Notes under the pieces: model-generated
The model's database searches: none
What the model was told of the DNA's origin: nothing
Seen by the model: only the letters and a program-made list of their open reading frames with translations
Shown: in pieces, positions 7,448 through 15,114 of the stretch
Position numbering within the stretch: position 1 is the stretch's first letter
How the letters are laid out: each line of letters begins with the position of its first letter
NCBI GenBank assembly: GCA_038252405.1
Contig: JBBSAJ010000014.1
Span: 1 to 58,952 of the forward strand
From: DATCDE01 sp038252405
GTDB taxonomy: Bacteria; Actinomycetota; Actinomycetes; Prado026
DNA length: 58,952 nt
Direction: 5' to 3'
Program-made: the position numbers and the translations under genes

Positions 7448-9133
7448 CTATGCGTCGATGACAACCGGGATGACGATCGGGCTGCGGCGGCCGTCGGCGT
7501 GGGCCCATCGGCTGACGGTCCGGGCGATGATCTGCTCGAGCTGGTGGACCTCACCGATGCCTTCGGACGCGGCCTTGGCCAGTGCCTTCTCCAGCAGCGG
7601 GACGACGGGGTCGAAGGTGCGCTCGTCGTGGGTGAATCCTCGGGCCACGAAGTCGGGAGCCTCGGCCATGGCTCCGGTGTCCGCGTCGATCAGGGCGATG
7701 ACAGTGATCACGCCCTCGGCGGCGAGAGTCCGTCGGTCCTTCAAGGAGGCCTCGGTGATGTCCCCGACGGTGGCCCCCTCGACGTAGACGTAACCGGCGG
7801 GGACCTTGCCGCTGACCGTGGCGCGCCCGTCGACCAGGTCGACGACGACACCGTCCTCGGCGATCACGACCCGGTCCGCGGGGACTCCGGTGCGGATCGC
7901 GATCGCGGCGTTGGCCTGCAGGTGCCGCCACTCGCCGTGCACAGGCATCACGTTGGTGGGGCGGACGATGTTGTAGCAGTAGGCGAGCTCACCGGCGCTG
8001 GCGTGCCCGGACACGTGCACCTTGGCGTTGCCCTTGTGCACCACGTTGGCACCCCAGCGGGTCAGCGCGTTGATGACGCCGTAGATCGCGTTCTCGTTGC
8101 CGGGGATGAGCGAGCTGGCCATCAGCACCGTGTCGCCAGGGCCGATCCGGATCGGGTGGTCACGGTTGGCCATCCGGGCCAGGGCCGCCATCGGCTCGCC
8201 CTGGGAGCCCGTGCACACCAAGGTCACGCGCTGGTCCGGGAGCTTCTCCAGCTCCTGCATCTCCACCACCAGACCGCGAGGCACGGTCAGGTAGCCCAGG
8301 TCACGGGCGATGCCCATGTTGCGCACCATCGACCGGCCGACGAAGGCGACCTTGCGTCCGTGAGCGGCCGCGGCGTCGAGGATCTGCTGGATACGGTGCA
8401 CGTGGCTGGCGAAGCTGGACACGATGATCCGGCGGGGAGCACTGCGGAACACCTCGTCGATGGCGGGGGCGAGGTCCCGCTCGGAGGAGATGAAGCCGGG
8501 CACCTCGGCGTTGGTGGAGTCCACCAGGAACAGGTCCACACCCTCCTCGCCGAAGCGGGAGAATGAGCGCAGGTCGGTGATCCGGGCATCCAGGGGGAAC
8601 TGGTCCATCTTGAAGTCGCCGGTGTGCAGCACCAGGCCGGCACCCGTGCGCAGGGCGAGCGCCAGCCCGTCCGGGATGGAGTGGTTGACCGCCGCGAACT
8701 CGCAGTCGAACGGCCCGAACGACCGCCGGTCGCCCTCGGCCACCTCGACCGTCGTCGGCTTGATCCGGTGCTCCTTCAGTTTCGCCGCGATGAACGCCAG
8801 CGTCAGCCGGGACCCGACCAGCGGGATGTCCGAGCGTTCCCGCAGCAGGTACGGCACACCACCGATGTGGTCCTCGTGCCCATGGGTGAGCACGATCGCC
8901 TCGACCTGGTCCAGGCGGTCCCTGATCCAGGTGAAGTCGGGCAGGATCACGTCGACGCCGGGCTGGTGCTCCTCGGGGAACAGCACCCCGCAGTCCACGA
9001 CCAGAAGCCGACCGGCGTGCTCGAAGACGGTCATGTTGCGGCCGATCTCCCCCAGCCCGCCCAGCGGGACGATCCGCAGACCGCCCTTGGGGAGCGGCGG
9101 GGGCGGGCCGAGCTCTGGATGCGGATGGCTCAC
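7448..9133 (-). CDS. rnj: ribonuclease J
   Basis: Metallo-beta-lactamase/beta-CASP ribonuclease of 561 residues, combining endonuclease and 5'-3' exonuclease activity in mRNA decay and rRNA maturation. The N-terminus IVPLGGLGEIGRNMTV is diagnostic of RNase J. Zinc ligands are in LTHGHEDHIGG and in VLHTGDFKMDQ; beta-CASP motifs follow (VDSTNAEVPGF, VSSFASHVHRIQ, VCTGSQGEPMAAL, VSGHASAGEL). Length matches the usual 550-560. Start is GTG at 9133 with AGGACAG upstream. It is followed on the same strand by the marR-distal remnants and seems monocistronic. Housekeeping; no oddity. Confidence 0.95.
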   Translation of the reverse strand: MSHPHPELGPPPPLPKGGLRIVPLGGLGEIGRNMTVFEHAGRLLVVDCGVLFPEEHQPGVDVILPDFTWIRDRLDQVEAIVLTHGHEDHIGGVPYLLRERSDIPLVGSRLTLAFIAAKLKEHRIKPTTVEVAEGDRRSFGPFDCEFAAVNHSIPDGLALALRTGAGLVLHTGDFKMDQFPLDARITDLRSFSRFGEEGVDLFLVDSTNAEVPGFISSERDLAPAIDEVFRSAPRRIIVSSFASHVHRIQQILDAAAAHGRKVAFVGRSMVRNMGIARDLGYLTVPRGLVVEMQELEKLPDQRVTLVCTGSQGEPMAALARMANRDHPIRIGPGDTVLMASSLIPGNENAIYGVINALTRWGANVVHKGNAKVHVSGHASAGELAYCYNIVRPTNVMPVHGEWRHLQANAAIAIRTGVPADRVVIAEDGVVVDLVDGRATVSGKVPAGYVYVEGATVGDITEASLKDRRTLAAEGVITVIALIDADTGAMAEAPDFVARGFTHDERTFDPVVPLLEKALAKAASEGIGEVHQLEQIIARTVSRWAHADGRRSPIVIPVVIDA

Positions 9134-9225
9134 AGATTCTGTCCTGTCAGTGGGAGCGGTGGCTCAAGGGATCACGGTCTGGTTGGACGGTCGTCAACGG
9201 CTTCCCGGTCAACCGGCGCTGTTCG

Positions 9226-10854
9226 TCAGTCGTTGCCGGCGACCAGCGGCTCGAGCACGAGCCGTGGGTGATCGCGCTGCACCCCCTGCAGGCGCCACCG
9301 GTCGGTCACCAGGGCCAGCAGGGCTCCGTCACCGCGGGCGAGGACCTCCACGCCGGGTTGAGCATCGAGGGTGGCGCGGTCCTCACCCCGGGTGCGCCGA
9401 GCCAGCGAGTACGCGAGCGGTTCCAGGCGTACCGGAGCGCCGAACTCGTTGGCCATCCGGTGGGCGGCGAACTCGAACTGCATCGGTCCGACGGCGGCGA
9501 GGACCGGGGCCTGGTCGCCGCGCCGGTCCGAGCGCAGCACCTGCACGACGCCCTCCTGCTCCAGCTGGGTGATGCCGCGGCGGAACTGCTTGTACCGGCC
9601 GGAGTCCTCGGCGCGGGCGACGGCGAAGTGCTCGGGCGCGAAGCTCGGAATGGGTGGGAACCGGACCGGCTCGTCGACGTACAGGGTGTCGCCGATCCCC
9701 AGCGACGCGGCGTTCACCAGACCGATGACGTCCCCGGGGTAGGCGGTGTCCAGCGTGGTGCGCTCACGGCCGAACACGGCCTGGGCGTACTTGGTGGCGA
9801 ACGGCCGCCCGGTCGGCTCGTGGGTCGCGACCATCCCACGGTCGAACACCCCCGAGCACACCCGGGCGAACGCGACCCGGTCGCGGTGGGCGGTGTCCAT
9901 CCCGGCCTGCACCTTGAACACGAAGGCGGAGAACGGCGCGTCCACGGCGCGCAGGTCACCGTCGGCTGTGGGCCGAGCGGTCGGGGCCGGCGCCAGCTCC
10001 AGCAGCACGTTGAGCAGCTGCCCGACGCCGAAGTTCTGCACGGCGGAGGCGAACAGAACCGGGGTGGTCGAACCGGCGAGGAACGCCAGCTGGTCGTGGT
10101 CGGCGCCGTCCGCGGTGAGCAGGTCGTGCTCCTCCACGGCCGTGACCCACGCATCGGACTCCCGCGCGTGGGCGGCCACCGGGTCCAGGTGCTCCTCCGG
10201 CGCGATGGTGGCGCCGCCGGCGGTGCGGGTGAACCGGACGAACCCCCCGGTGCGCCGGTCCAGGACACCGCGGAAGTCCCCCGCGATGCCGACCGGCCAG
10301 GTCAACGGGGTGGGTCGCAGCCCGATCCGCTCGGCGATCTCGTCCATCAGCTCCAGCGCGTCCTTGCCGGGGCGGTCCCACTTGTTCACCACGGTGATGA
10401 CCGGGATGCCCCGGGCCCGGCACACCTGGAACAGCTTCAGCGTCTGCGGCTCCAGGCCCTTCGCCGCGTCGAGCAGCATCACCGCCGCGTCCACCGCGGA
10501 CAGCACCCGGTAGGTGTCCTCGGAGAAGTCGGCGTGCCCGGGAGTGTCCAGCAAGTTGATGACCGCGTCGCGGTAGGAGAACTGCAGCGCGGCGGAGGTG
10601 ATCGAGATCCCACGGGCCTGCTCCATCTCCATCCAGTCCGACACCGTGGAGCGACGCTGCGCCTTGCCGTGCACTGCGCCCGCCGTGGCGATGACCCGCG
10701 CGTGCAGCGCGAGAGCCTCGGTCAGGGTGGACTTACCGGCGTCCGGGTGGCTGATCACCGCGAACGTACGTCGCCGGTCGGCCTCGGCGCGCACGTGGGC
10801 CAGCCGCGACGGCTCATCGACGTCCGAGGCAACGATCAGGGCAGCGTCGCTCAC
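9226..10854 (-). CDS. prfC: peptide chain release factor 3
   Basis: Translational GTPase of 542 residues that recycles RF1/RF2 from the ribosome after termination. G1 SHPDAGKST, G3 DTPGHADFSED, G4 NKWDRPG, a domain-2 stretch around FSAFVFKVQAGMD and the C-terminal RF3 domain are present, at normal family length. The start is GTG 10854, which overlaps the TGA of the upstream MerR-type gene (GTGA), so the two are translated together. RF3 is patchily distributed in bacteria, which makes this coupling to a regulator worth noting. Confidence 0.95.
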   Translation of the reverse strand: MSDAALIVASDVDEPSRLAHVRAEADRRRTFAVISHPDAGKSTLTEALALHARVIATAGAVHGKAQRRSTVSDWMEMEQARGISITSAALQFSYRDAVINLLDTPGHADFSEDTYRVLSAVDAAVMLLDAAKGLEPQTLKLFQVCRARGIPVITVVNKWDRPGKDALELMDEIAERIGLRPTPLTWPVGIAGDFRGVLDRRTGGFVRFTRTAGGATIAPEEHLDPVAAHARESDAWVTAVEEHDLLTADGADHDQLAFLAGSTTPVLFASAVQNFGVGQLLNVLLELAPAPTARPTADGDLRAVDAPFSAFVFKVQAGMDTAHRDRVAFARVCSGVFDRGMVATHEPTGRPFATKYAQAVFGRERTTLDTAYPGDVIGLVNAASLGIGDTLYVDEPVRFPPIPSFAPEHFAVARAEDSGRYKQFRRGITQLEQEGVVQVLRSDRRGDQAPVLAAVGPMQFEFAAHRMANEFGAPVRLEPLAYSLARRTRGEDRATLDAQPGVEVLARGDGALLALVTDRWRLQGVQRDHPRLVLEPLVAGND

Positions 10855-11267
10855 CGGTCCGGCTCCGCGAGCCGGCGCTGCCGGGAGATCTCCCGACGCA
10901 GGTCCTTGGCGAACTCCTCGGCGGTCCCCAGCTGGTCACGCAGTGCACCGACTCGGGCGTCGGCGGCCTCCCGGTACATCGCCAGCCGGTCCAGCAGCAC
11001 CTCCCGGCCGCCGGCCCCGTCCGCCCGCGCCTCCAGGGCGTCGAGCACGTCGAGCAGGTCACGCATGTCATCGACCGAGAACTCCAGCGGCTTCATCCGC
11101 TTGACCAGCATCAACCGGGCCAGGTCGGCTTCGGCGTACAGCCGGAACCCACCGGTCGTCCGCGACGAGGGCCGAACCAGACCCATCTCCTCGTAGTAGC
11201 GGATGGTGCGCAGACTCAGCCCGGTCCGCTCGGCCACCTCGCCGATCTGCAGGTGCGAAAGACTCAC
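10851..11267 (-). CDS. MerR family transcriptional regulator, coupled to prfC
   Basis: A 138-residue regulator: winged helix-turn-helix QIGEVAERTGLSLRTIRYYEEMGLVRPSSRT, with residues RLYAEADLARLMLVKRMKPLEF completing the DNA-binding domain, then a long coiled-coil dimer helix and no cysteine cluster, so it is not an obvious metal or redox sensor. The frame extends to an ATG at 11354, but the GTG at 11267 begins the canonical domain and sits 7 nt behind a TACGCT box, fitting a leaderless transcript. Its stop overlaps the prfC start by 4 nt. MerR proteins usually bind their own promoter. Effector unknown. Confidence 0.85.
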   Translation of the reverse strand: MSLSHLQIGEVAERTGLSLRTIRYYEEMGLVRPSSRTTGGFRLYAEADLARLMLVKRMKPLEFSVDDMRDLLDVLDALEARADGAGGREVLLDRLAMYREAADARVGALRDQLGTAEEFAKDLRREISRQRRLAEPDR

Positions 11268-11274
11268 GCTGGCC

Positions 11275-11280
11275 AGCGTA
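11275..11280 (-). promoter_or_regulatory. -10 box TACGCT, probable leaderless start of merR
   Basis: TACGCT on the minus strand ends 7 nt before the GTG at 11267, placing the transcription start at or next to the start codon. This is the main reason for choosing that start. Confidence 0.5.
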
Positions 11281-11363
11281 CCTTCACCGAACGTGAGAGT
11301 CACACCATGCAGCGGCGGTGGTCCACTGGACGCAGCGGCCGGCCGCGTGAGCATGTTCGGGGT

Positions 11364-11720
11364 TCAGAGGACCAGGACGGCCCGAAGGGAAGCTTCGAGT
11401 TGCTGCATCTCAATGGGTGAGAGGCGTCCCTTGAGCCGACGCAACCGGGACTTCGGCAGGCCCTGGATGTCCGTCGCGTTCACCCAGGAGACGGGGTACT
11501 TCGTCACGCCAGCAGCGGAGTCCAGTGGGATGTGCGTCGTGGCTGGGCCTTCGGTTCCAGTGATGACCACGGTGGTGATGACGGCCAGTCGCGGGATCAG
11601 CGCGTTGCTGGTCAGCACGACGACGGGGTGCTCACCTACCGGCTGCGGGAAGAATGCGTCCCAGACCTCGCCACGCAGCGGCAGGGACTGCCTCGGGACG
11701 CGGCCGCGGACGGGGGTCAC
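11364..11720 (-). CDS. type II toxin, MazF/PemK family endoribonuclease
   Basis: A 118-residue protein with the MazF/PemK fold signature: LRGEVWDAFFPQPVGEHPVVVLTSN near the start, then VITTVVITGTEG, a strand with HIPLDSAAG, and the helix leading to VNATDIQGLPKSRLRRLKG. Such toxins cut mRNA at short motifs. The frame has an ATG at 11735, but the GTG at 11720 overlaps the stop of the upstream RHH-type frame by 4 nt (GTGA), the usual coupling of antitoxin and toxin. The toxin frame looks intact, while its partner lacks a recognisable start, an unusual and potentially toxic combination. Confidence 0.85.
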   Translation of the reverse strand: MTPVRGRVPRQSLPLRGEVWDAFFPQPVGEHPVVVLTSNALIPRLAVITTVVITGTEGPATTHIPLDSAAGVTKYPVSWVNATDIQGLPKSRLRRLKGRLSPIEMQQLEASLRAVLVL

Positions 11721-11944
11721 TCGTCCTTTGCCCACAAGGCAGCCGTTGCCTCGCTCATGGGTGCCGGCGCGCCGCCGTAGAAGTCGTCGTAGGACTGTGC
11801 GAGCCGGGCCTGCTCCGCCTTACGGTGCAGCAAGGAGATGCCCTCGCGAAGCGCCTCCGAGGTGTTCTCCAACCCGAGGGCCTCCGCGTCAGCCGCCAGC
11901 TGCTCGAGAGCCTGATCGGTGATGCGCGCCTGAACGATGCTCGT
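11717..11944 (-). pseudogene. ribbon-helix-helix antitoxin frame without a canonical start codon
   Basis: Upstream of the toxin is a 75-codon frame: strand SIVQARIT, helix DQALEQLAADAEALG, helix NTSEALREGISLLHRKA, then a tail with QSYDDFYGG that would bind the toxin. This is a normal RHH antitoxin. The in-frame stop TGA lies at 11956-11958, and between it and codon VQARIT there is no ATG, GTG, TTG or CTG. The two nearby ATGs (11955-11957 and 11967-11969) are in another frame and meet TAG at 11949-11951. Deleting the single T at 11951 would give MTRATSIVQARIT. Either translation begins at ACG (11944), or the gene has a one-base lesion or sequencing error. Confidence 0.7.
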
Positions 11945-11949
11945 AGCCC

Positions 11950-11973
11950 TACGTCATACGGTACGTCATACAG
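11950..11973. promoter_or_regulatory. tandem operator-like repeat before the toxin-antitoxin pair
   Basis: Two adjoining 12-bp units, TACGTCATACGG and TACGTCATACAG (11 of 12 identical), lie directly before the antitoxin frame and overlap the out-of-frame ATGs. Tandem repeats of this size fit autoregulation by an RHH antitoxin. Confidence 0.5.
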
Positions 11974-12145
11974 ATTGTGGATACCAAGGGTCTGCGGACA
12001 GCCCGGACGATCCGTCGGATGAGGCAACCCCCGGCACATCGCCGTAGTTCCCCGGAGAGGTCGTTGTGCTGGCAGGTCCGGCTCTGGAACAGCCAGTCCC
12101 GTGTCGGATCAGGATGCGGGTTCGGTGGGTCTTCTCCTACCCTGC

Positions 12146-12164
12146 CCTCACGTGAGGATAGGGT
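12146..12164 (+). promoter_or_regulatory. palindrome plus -10 box before the zinc-ribbon gene
   Basis: CCTCACGTGAGG (12146-12157) is a perfect 12-bp palindrome that abuts TAGGGT (12159-12164), a good -10 box. A bound dimer would block RNA polymerase. The start codon follows at 12190 behind GAGAGGAG. Confidence 0.45.
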
Positions 12165-12189
12165 TGCCGCATCACCGAGAGGAGCGCCC

Positions 12190-12537
12190 GTGCCGCTGCT
12201 GTCATGCCCCGACTGCGGAGGCGATGACCTGCGGGTCGAGCACCGCGCCGACGGCCCGTACATCGTGTGCGTGACCTGCGCGGTGGTGTGGCGTCGAGAT
12301 GCGGAGCGACGGTGCGCCACCTGCGGTGGCGGCGGCCTGGTCTCTCGACCCCGTCCCCTGGTCCAGTACTCCCGAGAGACTCAGCTGTCCATCGTGGGCT
12401 GGGTCGATCTCGACTGCTGCCCGGTGTGCGACGCGTCCGCGCTGGCCAAGTCCGTGCGAGCGGGCGGACCGCTGCCCCCGGACTACGAGCCAGCCGCCCG
12501 CCGCCGAGCCGACTCCGGCCCGAACGAGCAGCCTTGA
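12190..12537 (+). CDS. small cysteine-rich zinc-ribbon protein, hypothetical
   Basis: A 115-residue protein with four cysteine pairs: CPDC (residues 6-9), CVTC, CATC, and CC-x2-C near DCCPVCDAS, suggesting two zinc ribbons separated by a basic linker. I do not recognise a named family; such proteins usually bind nucleic acid or another protein. Start is GTG 12190, with GAGAGGAG about 6 nt upstream; the open frame extends to 11977 but crosses the promoter palindrome. It stands alone between the toxin operon and the convergent SulP gene. The C-terminal 25 residues are Pro/Arg-rich and probably disordered. Confidence 0.7.
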   Translation: MPLLSCPDCGGDDLRVEHRADGPYIVCVTCAVVWRRDAERRCATCGGGGLVSRPRPLVQYSRETQLSIVGWVDLDCCPVCDASALAKSVRAGGPLPPDYEPAARRRADSGPNEQP

Positions 12538-12656
12538 CCGCGCCCACCCGAGGTGCTGCCCGACGCCCGGTCGAGCAGTTCCGCGCACCGCGGTGCCGCC
12601 AACCGATCGGCCGCCGTGACAGAGCAGTCCCGTGCAGCGGGCGGAGGGGGCGTCGT

Positions 12657-14147
12657 TCAGTGGCTGCCGCTGAGCTGGCCGGCCAGCCGCCCGTGCAGGG
12701 CCGCGCTGGCCTCGTTCAGCCCCGTGATCTCCACGTGTTTGCCACGCTGGTCGTACTTGAAGCAGATCGCGTCCAGCGCCGCGACCGAGGAGGCGTCCCA
12801 CACGTGGGCGTTCGACAGGTCGATCACCACCCGCTGTGGATCCCCCGCGTAGTCGAACCGGTACACCTGGTCGTTGCTGGAGGCGAAGAAGATCTCCCCG
12901 TGCACCGAGTAGATCCGCTCGGTCCCGTCGGGGTCGGTGACGCTGGTCACGTCGACCAGGTGCGCGACCCGGCGGGCGAAGAGCACGCTGGCCACCAGCA
13001 CACCGGCCACCACGCCGATGGCCAGGTTGTGCGTGGCGACCACCACGACCACCGTGGCGACCATCACCGTGGACTCGCTCTTGGGCATCCGGGGCAGGGT
13101 GCGCAGGCTGTGCCAATCGGAGGTCGACACCGCCACGATGATCATCACCGCCACGAGTGCCGCCATCGGGATCACCGCAACCACCGGACCCAGCGCGACC
13201 ACCAGGACCAGCAGGAACACCCCGGCCAGGAACGTCGACAGCCGGGTCCGCGCGCCCGACCTCACGTTGATCATGGTCTGGCCGATCATCGCGCAGCCGC
13301 CCATCCCCCCGAAGAACCCGGTGACGATGTTCGCCACGCCCTGGCCCCAGGACTCGCGGGTCTTGTCCGAGTGGGTGTCGGTGATGTCGTCGACCAGCTT
13401 CGCGGTCAGCAGCGACTCCAGCAGTCCGACCAGCGCGATCGCCACCGCGTAGGGGGCGATCAGCCGCAGCGTGGCCAACGTGAGGGGCACGTCAGGGAGC
13501 CCGGGAACCGGCAGGCTCGACGGCAGCCGCCCCTCGTCGCCGACCGTCGGGACGGACAGCCCGGCGAGGACCGTCAGCGCGGTCACCACCACGATGGCCA
13601 CCAGGGGTGCCGGCACGGCCTTGGTCAGCCGCGGCAGCGCCACCATGATCGCCAGCGCGAGTGCGACCAGCGGGTACACCAGCCAGGTCACCCCGACCAG
13701 GTACCGCAGCTGGGCCGAGAAGATCAAGATCGCGAGCGCGTTGACGAATCCGACCATCACGCTGCGTGGCACGAACCGCATCAGCCCCGCCACCCCGGCG
13801 AGGCCGAAACCGACCTGCAGGACGCCACCCAGGATCACCGCGGCGATCAGGTAGCCCAGGCCGTGGTCGCGAGCCTGCGGGGCGACCACCAGCGCGATCG
13901 CGCCGGTCGCCGCGGAGATCATGGCCGGCCGGCCTCCGGTGAACGCGATCGTCACCGCCATCGTGAAGGATGCGAACAGGCCCACCCGCGGGTCGACCCC
14001 GGCGAGGACCGAGAACGAGATCGCCTCCGGGATCAGCGCCAGCGCCACCACCAGACCGGCCAGCACCTCGACGCGCGCCACCTTCGGCGACAACCAGGAC
14101 GGACGGGACAAACGCGACGACAACGCCGCAGGCACAAGGAAGGACAT
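12657..14147 (-). CDS. SulP family anion transporter with STAS domain
   Basis: A membrane transporter of 496 residues for sulfate, bicarbonate or a similar anion. The N-terminus ARVEVLAGLVVALALIPEAI is the SulP signature; 10-12 hydrophobic helices fill residues 25-400 and include GGMGGCAMIGQTMINVRSGA. A cytoplasmic STAS domain closes the protein (about 410-490) with VVIDLSNAHVWDASSVAALD, holding the usual Ser-Ser in the helix N-cap. ATG 14147 is chosen; the frame can start at 14201, adding 18 residues with two cysteines, possibly a translated leader. TAGGGT at 14259-14264 could be its promoter. Substrate cannot be fixed from sequence. Confidence 0.9.
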   Translation of the reverse strand: MSFLVPAALSSRLSRPSWLSPKVARVEVLAGLVVALALIPEAISFSVLAGVDPRVGLFASFTMAVTIAFTGGRPAMISAATGAIALVVAPQARDHGLGYLIAAVILGGVLQVGFGLAGVAGLMRFVPRSVMVGFVNALAILIFSAQLRYLVGVTWLVYPLVALALAIMVALPRLTKAVPAPLVAIVVVTALTVLAGLSVPTVGDEGRLPSSLPVPGLPDVPLTLATLRLIAPYAVAIALVGLLESLLTAKLVDDITDTHSDKTRESWGQGVANIVTGFFGGMGGCAMIGQTMINVRSGARTRLSTFLAGVFLLVLVVALGPVVAVIPMAALVAVMIIVAVSTSDWHSLRTLPRMPKSESTVMVATVVVVVATHNLAIGVVAGVLVASVLFARRVAHLVDVTSVTDPDGTERIYSVHGEIFFASSNDQVYRFDYAGDPQRVVIDLSNAHVWDASSVAALDAICFKYDQRGKHVEITGLNEASAALHGRLAGQLSGSH

Positions 14148-14258
14148 GGATCCGTCTCTGGTCAGCACGCGCGAGCACACGCCCACGCGCCAGCAAGTCA
14201 TCAGGTCACAGGAAGGACTGCCCGACGGGCGCAGCGCACCCCGGCGTCTCTGCCCACG

Positions 14259-14264
14259 ACCCTA
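14259..14264 (-). promoter_or_regulatory. candidate -10 box TAGGGT before the SulP gene
   Basis: On the minus strand TAGGGT would give a leader of roughly 100 nt before ATG 14147. No -35 box is convincing. The leader contains short frames, including one with Cys codons that joins the transporter in frame. Confidence 0.3.
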
Positions 14265-14319
14265 CCGCTGCGTCAGAGTCGAGGAATCGGGCCCCCTGCG
14301 AGCCATCGCTCGAGTCAGG

Positions 14320-15099
14320 TCACAGAGCCGACGGCGGGACCGCAGCAGGTGCCGTGGTCGCGACGTACACCGAGTTGGCCGCGTCCCGCCCCTGCAACGG
14401 GTTGTGGAACGTCACGACCTCACCGGCCACGGACGCGAAGACCTCTGAGAGCACCTCGAGGTAGTCCTCGTCCGGGGGGTCGTTCGACCACAGCGCGAAC
14501 ACACCGCCGGGGTGCAGGCGGTCGGCCACGCGGCGCACCCCCTCCGGCTCGTAGAACCGCGCGTGACTCGGGTGCAGCAGCTGCCGTGGGGAGTGGTCGA
14601 TGTCCACGAGGACCGCGTGGAACCGCCGACCGGGCACATCCGGATCGAGACCGTCGGCAGCGACCATCGCGAAGAAGTCGCCATGAACCAGCCGGCACCG
14701 AGCATCCGACGCCGAGGAGACACTCACCGGGACCAGTGCACGCTCGTGCCAGCCGATCACCGCGTCCAGCGCCTCGACCACGACCAGCGAACCCACCCTC
14801 GGATCGTCGAGCACCGCCTGCGCGGTGTAGCCGAGGCCCAGCCCGCCAACGGCCACGTCGAGCCCCGTGCCCGGCAGCGCCGCCAGCGCGAGCCGGGCCA
14901 CTGCGACCTCAGCCACCGTGAACAGGCTCGACATCAAGAAGTCGTCGCCGAGCTTGACCTCGTAGAGGTCCGCGCCACCGAGTGGGTCAGCCCGGCGGCG
15001 CAACGAGATCTCACCCATCGGTGTCGGACCCGAATCGAGGACCTCGAACCGAGAACTCACAGATCTCACCACTCCCCTGGGTTGGTCCCGCAACGGCAT
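14320..15099 (-). CDS. spermidine synthase-like (aminopropyltransferase fold) protein
   Basis: A 259-residue Rossmann-type methyltransferase-fold protein. GGLGLGYTAQAVL is the nucleotide/SAM-binding glycine loop, VVVEALDAVIGWH the acidic strand 2, and VLVDIDHSPRQLLHP the strand-4 Asp region where polyamine synthases hold the catalytic Asp. The usual N-terminal tetramer domain of SpeE is replaced by a short beta-rich segment (residues 15-60). Many actinobacterial relatives are annotated as spermidine synthases without proof. It starts at ATG 15099, only 15 nt after the upstream APC permease stop, so the two probably form an operon and the substrate may be an amino acid or amine brought in by that permease. 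Confidence 0.8.
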   Translation of the reverse strand: MPLRDQPRGVVRSVSSRFEVLDSGPTPMGEISLRRRADPLGGADLYEVKLGDDFLMSSLFTVAEVAVARLALAALPGTGLDVAVGGLGLGYTAQAVLDDPRVGSLVVVEALDAVIGWHERALVPVSVSSASDARCRLVHGDFFAMVAADGLDPDVPGRRFHAVLVDIDHSPRQLLHPSHARFYEPEGVRRVADRLHPGGVFALWSNDPPDEDYLEVLSEVFASVAGEVVTFHNPLQGRDAANSVYVATTAPAAVPPSAL

Positions 15100-15114
15100 T
15101 GCTCGTGGTCCTCG

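Noticed and set aside
14148..14319. Cys-containing leader peptide or riboswitch before the SulP gene
   Set aside because: There is an in-frame stretch with two Cys codons and some pairing potential, but no conserved leader-peptide motif or riboswitch core that I can identify.
12267..14921. 884-codon plus-strand frame opposite the SulP gene
   Set aside because: Composition is His/Arg/Asp/Gln-rich without any domain; it is the complementary shadow of a clear transporter gene in very GC-rich DNA. The same holds for long frames at 787-1890, 9268-11196, 14512-16551, 19970-22147, 26245-27987 and 50258-52945.
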